Assembly: GCA_947474205.1 (NCBI GenBank)
Contig: CANJIC010000079.1
Coordinates: 1 to 8,320 of the forward strand
DNA: 8,320 bases
From: Planctomycetaceae bacterium
GTDB taxonomy: Bacteria > Planctomycetota > Phycisphaerae > Phycisphaerales > SM1A02
Reading direction: 5' to 3'
The position numbers and the translations under genes were made by a program. Below, one piece after another: positions 5,669-8,320 of this stretch (the first letter of the stretch is position 1; each line of letters starts with the position of its first letter). The notes beneath the pieces were generated by a model, which had not been told where the DNA came from, did no database searches, and saw only the letters and a program-made list of their open reading frames with translations.

Positions 5669-7378
5669 ATGCGCATTGCGTTGGCACAACTTGATCCCAT
5701 TGTTGGCGATGTGCTGGGCAACCAGCAATTGATCATGGACGCTGCTGAAAAAGCACGCACTGACGGCGCCACGCTTGTGCTCACTGGTGAAATGGCGCTG
5801 CTGGGATATCCGCCGCGCGACTTGGTGTTGCGCGATGGAGTGGCGGCCGCGTGTGAGCGCGCCCTGGCGGAGATTGCCAAAAAATTTCCAGACATGACGT
5901 TGATCATTGGCACGGTTCGAAGCGTTGATCGCGCGGGTCGTGGCTTGGCGAATTGTTTGGCGGTGTGCCGCGGCGGCGTGATTGAGCGGTACTACGACAA
6001 GCGGCTTCTTCCAACCTACGACGTCTTTGATGAGGACAGATATTTTTCCCCCGGCGACAAAACATTAGTGATTGAGCACGGCGGCGAAAAATATGGGTTG
6101 CTGATTTGCGAGGACATTTGGGGCGCCGATGATGTCGCCACATCGCGCCACTATGACATTGATCCCGTGGCGGAAACCGTGAAAGCCGGCGCCACGGCGT
6201 TGTTGGTTTCAAGCGCCAGTCCGTTTGTGCTTGGAAAGCGCGCGCGTCAACACGCACGCTTGTGTCAACTGGCCAAAAAATTTGCCGTTCCAATATTCTC
6301 TTGTCAACAAGTTGGCGCCAACGACGATTTAGTTTTTGACGGTGGCAGCATTGGCGTGTCGCGCGCGGGCGCCATTACGCATATGGGAAAATTATTTCAA
6401 CCCGACATGATCACGATTGATCGCAGCGTTGCAAGCGCGCGTACAAGTAGTGGGGACTCCAGCGCGCAAATCACATCTGTTGCCAACGCGTTGATCCTTG
6501 CGCAGCCCTGCGCCGAGGGCGATCTCACCAGCGCCATAGTGTGCGGAATTGCGGGCTATTTCGCTAAAACCAAGCACGCCAAAGCCACCATTGGTTTGTC
6601 CGGCGGCATTGACTCCGCGCTGGTGGCAACGCTGGCCGCGCTGGCGTTGGGCGCGCACAATATCACCGGCATCATGATGCCATCAAAATATTCCAGTGAA
6701 GGTAGCGTTGCCGACGCTAAAGAATTGGCGCGCCGCTTGCAACTGGGCCGCTTGCTCACGCTGCCCATTGATCAAGCCCACGAATTGATGGCGCAAAAAT
6801 TGCGCGCGGGTCTGGGCGCGTTCGAAGGCCTGGCCGACGAAAATCTTCAGAGCCGATTGCGTGGACTCACTTCCATGTCGGTGAGCAACGCGGATGGCTC
6901 TTTGGTTCTTGCCACTGGAAATAAAAGCGAGTTGGCCACCGGCTACGCCACGCTGTACGGCGACATGGTTGGCGCCGTCGCTCCTATTGGCGATTTGTTA
7001 AAGACGCAGGTGTACGCAATTTCAAATTGGATCAACTCACATTTTGCGCAACTTGGTTTCGCGTGCGCGCCAATTCCAGAAGCCAGCATCACCAAAGCGC
7101 CTAGCGCCGAGTTGCGCCCCAATCAAACGGATCAAGATTCACTGCCACCGTACGCGGACTTGGACAGCATTGTCACAGGTTGGATTGAGCATGAGGGCGA
7201 TGTGCCCGCCATCGCTGTGGCCACCAAACTGGATGTGAAATTAGTCGAGCGTTGGTGCTTGGCCATTGACCGCGCGCAATTCAAGCGCGATCAATCGCCG
7301 CTAGTGATTAAGGTCGGCGCACGAACGTTCGGACGGGGCCGCCCGATGCCCATCGCGGCGCGGTGGCGACTGGCGTAG
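5669..7378 (+). CDS. nadE: Glutamine-dependent NAD+ synthetase
   Basis: This 569-residue two-domain enzyme catalyses the last step of NAD+ synthesis: deamido-NAD+, ATP and glutamine give NAD+, AMP, pyrophosphate and glutamate. The N-terminal nitrilase-type glutaminase domain (about residues 1-270) shows its triad as Glu41 (LTGEM), Lys111 (YYDKRLLP) and Cys147 (LLICEDIWG). The synthetase domain follows with the PP-loop SGGIDS (residues 311-316). It also has ENLQSRLRG and the block LATGNKSELATGYATLYGD, which shape the deamido-NAD and ammonia site. The C-terminal end (KRDQSPLVIKVGARTFGRGR) is typical of the family, so the stop at 7376-7378 is credible. The protein should use glutamine directly, unlike the short ammonia-dependent form. 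No Shine-Dalgarno site precedes ATG 5669. The last 71 bases overlap the phosphatase gene on the other strand. Confidence 0.97.
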   Translation: MRIALAQLDPIVGDVLGNQQLIMDAAEKARTDGATLVLTGEMALLGYPPRDLVLRDGVAAACERALAEIAKKFPDMTLIIGTVRSVDRAGRGLANCLAVCRGGVIERYYDKRLLPTYDVFDEDRYFSPGDKTLVIEHGGEKYGLLICEDIWGADDVATSRHYDIDPVAETVKAGATALLVSSASPFVLGKRARQHARLCQLAKKFAVPIFSCQQVGANDDLVFDGGSIGVSRAGAITHMGKLFQPDMITIDRSVASARTSSGDSSAQITSVANALILAQPCAEGDLTSAIVCGIAGYFAKTKHAKATIGLSGGIDSALVATLAALALGAHNITGIMMPSKYSSEGSVADAKELARRLQLGRLLTLPIDQAHELMAQKLRAGLGAFEGLADENLQSRLRGLTSMSVSNADGSLVLATGNKSELATGYATLYGDMVGAVAPIGDLLKTQVYAISNWINSHFAQLGFACAPIPEASITKAPSAELRPNQTDQDSLPPYADLDSIVTGWIEHEGDVPAIAVATKLDVKLVERWCLAIDRAQFKRDQSPLVIKVGARTFGRGRPMPIAARWRLA

Positions 7379-8066
7379 CGCCAAATCCATCGCGCGCTGG
7401 TTGCTGTGACGCGACCATGATCATTCGATCTTCTTCAATACAGTACGCCGTTAAAAATCCGCCATAGGCGCAGCCCGTATCCACATTCACCACGATTGGA
7501 TTTCCATCGCGTCGCAACACCAGTGGCTCGAACAACGGTTTGTGCCCGACAATCAACAAGCCATCGTCGCCGTTGTAGGACTCCCACCAATGCGCGCGAC
7601 CAGGCGCGGCCTTCTTGTGAATCTTTTCAAAGTCGCTTGTGCCCGCAAGTCCAAGTTGCGGATCAATGCCACCATGCACCACGGCCCAACCTGGACCTTG
7701 AATATATGTTTTAGAAATGGTCTCAGTCAGAATGCGCCGCGCCGCGGTCAGTTTGCCCGCGCGATCCAACACGCGAATGGCGTAGGCCTCGGCTGGAGAC
7801 AAATCATCCAGCGACGCGCCCGCGTCATGCTTGCGCAGCGCGTCCATCAATCGCAAATCATGGTTGCCGCACACGCTTTCAACGCGGCGCCCGCCTGCGC
7901 GCAATTCAGAAATAGCCTCCACCACAAGATCAGGCCGCGGACCTTTGGTGAACAAATCGCCAAGCAAAATAATGCGCGCGTCAACGCGGTCACGGCGCGC
8001 GATCTCCAAGAGCTCATTGAACTCCATTCCGCAGCCGTGCAGGTCGCCTATGACAAGTGTTGCCAT
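7308..8066 (-). CDS. Calcineurin-like metallophosphatase (PPP / diadenosine tetraphosphatase-like)
   Basis: This is a 252-residue cytosolic metallophosphoesterase of the PPP superfamily. The two-metal site motifs are in order: GDLHG (Asp8, His10), GDLFTKGP (Asp37), GNHD (Asn68, His69), VVHGG (His131) and IVGHKP (His175). The layout resembles bacterial ApaH/PrpA proteins, which hydrolyse diadenosine tetraphosphate or remove phosphate from Ser/Thr residues. The substrate cannot be told from sequence. The C-terminal tail of about 25 residues after MVASQQPARDG is rich in Ala, Pro and Arg and is encoded partly within the nadE 3' end (overlap 7308-7378, opposite strands). It may therefore be a non-functional extension. 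ATG 8066 is chosen because GDLHG normally lies close to the N-terminus; ATG 8081, five codons earlier, is possible. Neither has a Shine-Dalgarno site. It is divergent from mutL. Confidence 0.88.
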   Translation of the reverse strand: MATLVIGDLHGCGMEFNELLEIARRDRVDARIILLGDLFTKGPRPDLVVEAISELRAGGRRVESVCGNHDLRLMDALRKHDAGASLDDLSPAEAYAIRVLDRAGKLTAARRILTETISKTYIQGPGWAVVHGGIDPQLGLAGTSDFEKIHKKAAPGRAHWWESYNGDDGLLIVGHKPLFEPLVLRRDGNPIVVNVDTGCAYGGFLTAYCIEEDRMIMVASQQPARDGFGATPVATAPRWASGGPVRTFVRRP

Positions 8067-8104
8067 TCTGGGTAAAACCATAGGGTAATATCGTCAAGTT
8101 GTCT

Positions 8105-8118
8105 TGTGGATAACCACA
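8105..8118. promoter_or_regulatory. Perfect DnaA box in a 5-4-5 inverted repeat between the phosphatase gene and mutL
   Basis: The minus strand of 8105-8113 reads TTATCCACA, an exact DnaA box consensus. The box is part of the inverted repeat TGTGG-ATAA-CCACA. It lies in the 110-bp divergent promoter region, 63 bp before the mutL start. It is a single site without the neighbouring boxes or AT-rich unwinding element of an origin, so transcriptional control or titration of DnaA is more likely than replication start, if it is used at all. Confidence 0.4.
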
Positions 8119-8164
8119 CATTTCTGTGAAGTATTGGTGAAGAAGTGGGGAAAATTTCACACCG

Positions 8165-8170
8165 TAGAAT
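8165..8170 (+). promoter_or_regulatory. Candidate -10 element of mutL
   Basis: TAGAAT ends 6 bases before the mutL ATG at 8177. No Shine-Dalgarno site is present, so a leaderless transcript starting at the ATG is plausible. There is no clear -35 box at 16-18 bases upstream. Confidence 0.35.
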
Positions 8171-8176
8171 CGCTCC

Positions 8177-8320
8177 ATGCCCATTCGCCAACTTTCGCAA
8201 CATGTGGTCAATCAAATCGCGGCGGGAGAAGTGGTGGAGCGGCCCGCGAGCGTGGTGAAGGAGTTGATTGAGAACGCCCTTGACGCCGGCGCAACCGACA
8301 TTGAAGTGCGCATTGAAGGC
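8177..8320 (+). CDS. mutL: DNA mismatch repair protein MutL, N-terminal part
   Basis: The first 48 codons are present; the gene runs off the right edge. MutL is a homodimeric GHKL ATPase that couples mismatch recognition by MutS to strand incision. The visible part contains the family signature [20 protein letters not shown] and ENALDAGAT. Glu29 (the ATP-hydrolysing general base) and Asn33 (Mg2+ ligand) stand at the same positions as in E. coli MutL, so the ATG at 8177 is almost certainly the true start. It is transcribed divergently from the metallophosphatase. Whether it has the C-terminal endonuclease motif cannot be seen here. Confidence 0.96.
   Translation, partial: MPIRQLSQHVVNQIAAGEVVERPASVVKELIENALDAGATDIEVRIEG

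Noticed and set aside
7542..8075. 177-codon open frame on the plus strand across the metallophosphatase
   Set aside because: It is antisense to a gene that carries all PPP metal-binding motifs in order.
8067..8176. Chromosomal replication origin at the DnaA box
   Set aside because: Only one box is present, there is no AT-rich unwinding region, and no dnaA, dnaN or gidA genes lie nearby.

Overview
The window is a stretch of ordinary bacterial chromosome carrying mostly housekeeping metabolism. It holds six complete protein genes, a tRNA-His gene, and one partial gene at each edge. The best hint of the host is a regulator at 4909-5496 with an excisionase-type helix-turn-helix in front of a receiver domain. 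From memory, its DNA-binding segment resembles proteins common in Planctomycetota. Together with the moderately GC-rich, GCGC-rich coding sequence this suggests a planctomycete, perhaps of the Phycisphaerae, but that is inference. Nothing in the window marks a plasmid, phage or insertion sequence.

Layout. On the minus strand at the left are a partial gene of unknown function (1-329), a carbon-nitrogen hydrolase of the omega-amidase/YafV type (425-1306) and a tRNA-His gene (1314-1387). The tRNA lies only 7 bases ahead of the hydrolase GTG start, so the two are probably co-transcribed. A possible 42-codon ORF (1438-1566) lies further upstream on the same strand. On the plus strand follow ATP-dependent PEP carboxykinase (pckA, 1642-3222), an array of 18-bp tandem repeats (3229-3390), threonine ammonia-lyase with a C-terminal ACT domain (ilvA, 3401-4648), a 260-bp gap with potentially exclusive RNA hairpins (4649-4908), the HTH-receiver protein (4909-5496), a gap with two hairpins and a possible 46-codon ORF (5497-5668), and glutamine-dependent NAD+ synthetase (nadE, 5669-7378). 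A metallophosphatase on the minus strand (7308-8066) overlaps the nadE 3' end tail to tail by 71 bp. It shares a 110-bp divergent promoter region with mutL, whose first 48 codons end the window.

How the genes relate. PckA makes phosphoenolpyruvate from oxaloacetate, IlvA opens the isoleucine pathway by making 2-oxobutyrate, NadE completes NAD+ synthesis, and the omega-amidase-like enzyme probably clears 2-oxo acid amides. These are general carbon and nitrogen metabolism genes, not one dedicated pathway. There is no sign of a defence system, biosynthetic cluster or mobile element. The features most worth a second look are non-coding: the repeat array that runs in frame from the pckA stop to the ilvA ribosome binding site, the alternative hairpins after ilvA, the tRNA-amidase junction, and the contrast between two genes with strong Shine-Dalgarno sites and several with none, two of which have a -10-like hexamer just before the start codon.
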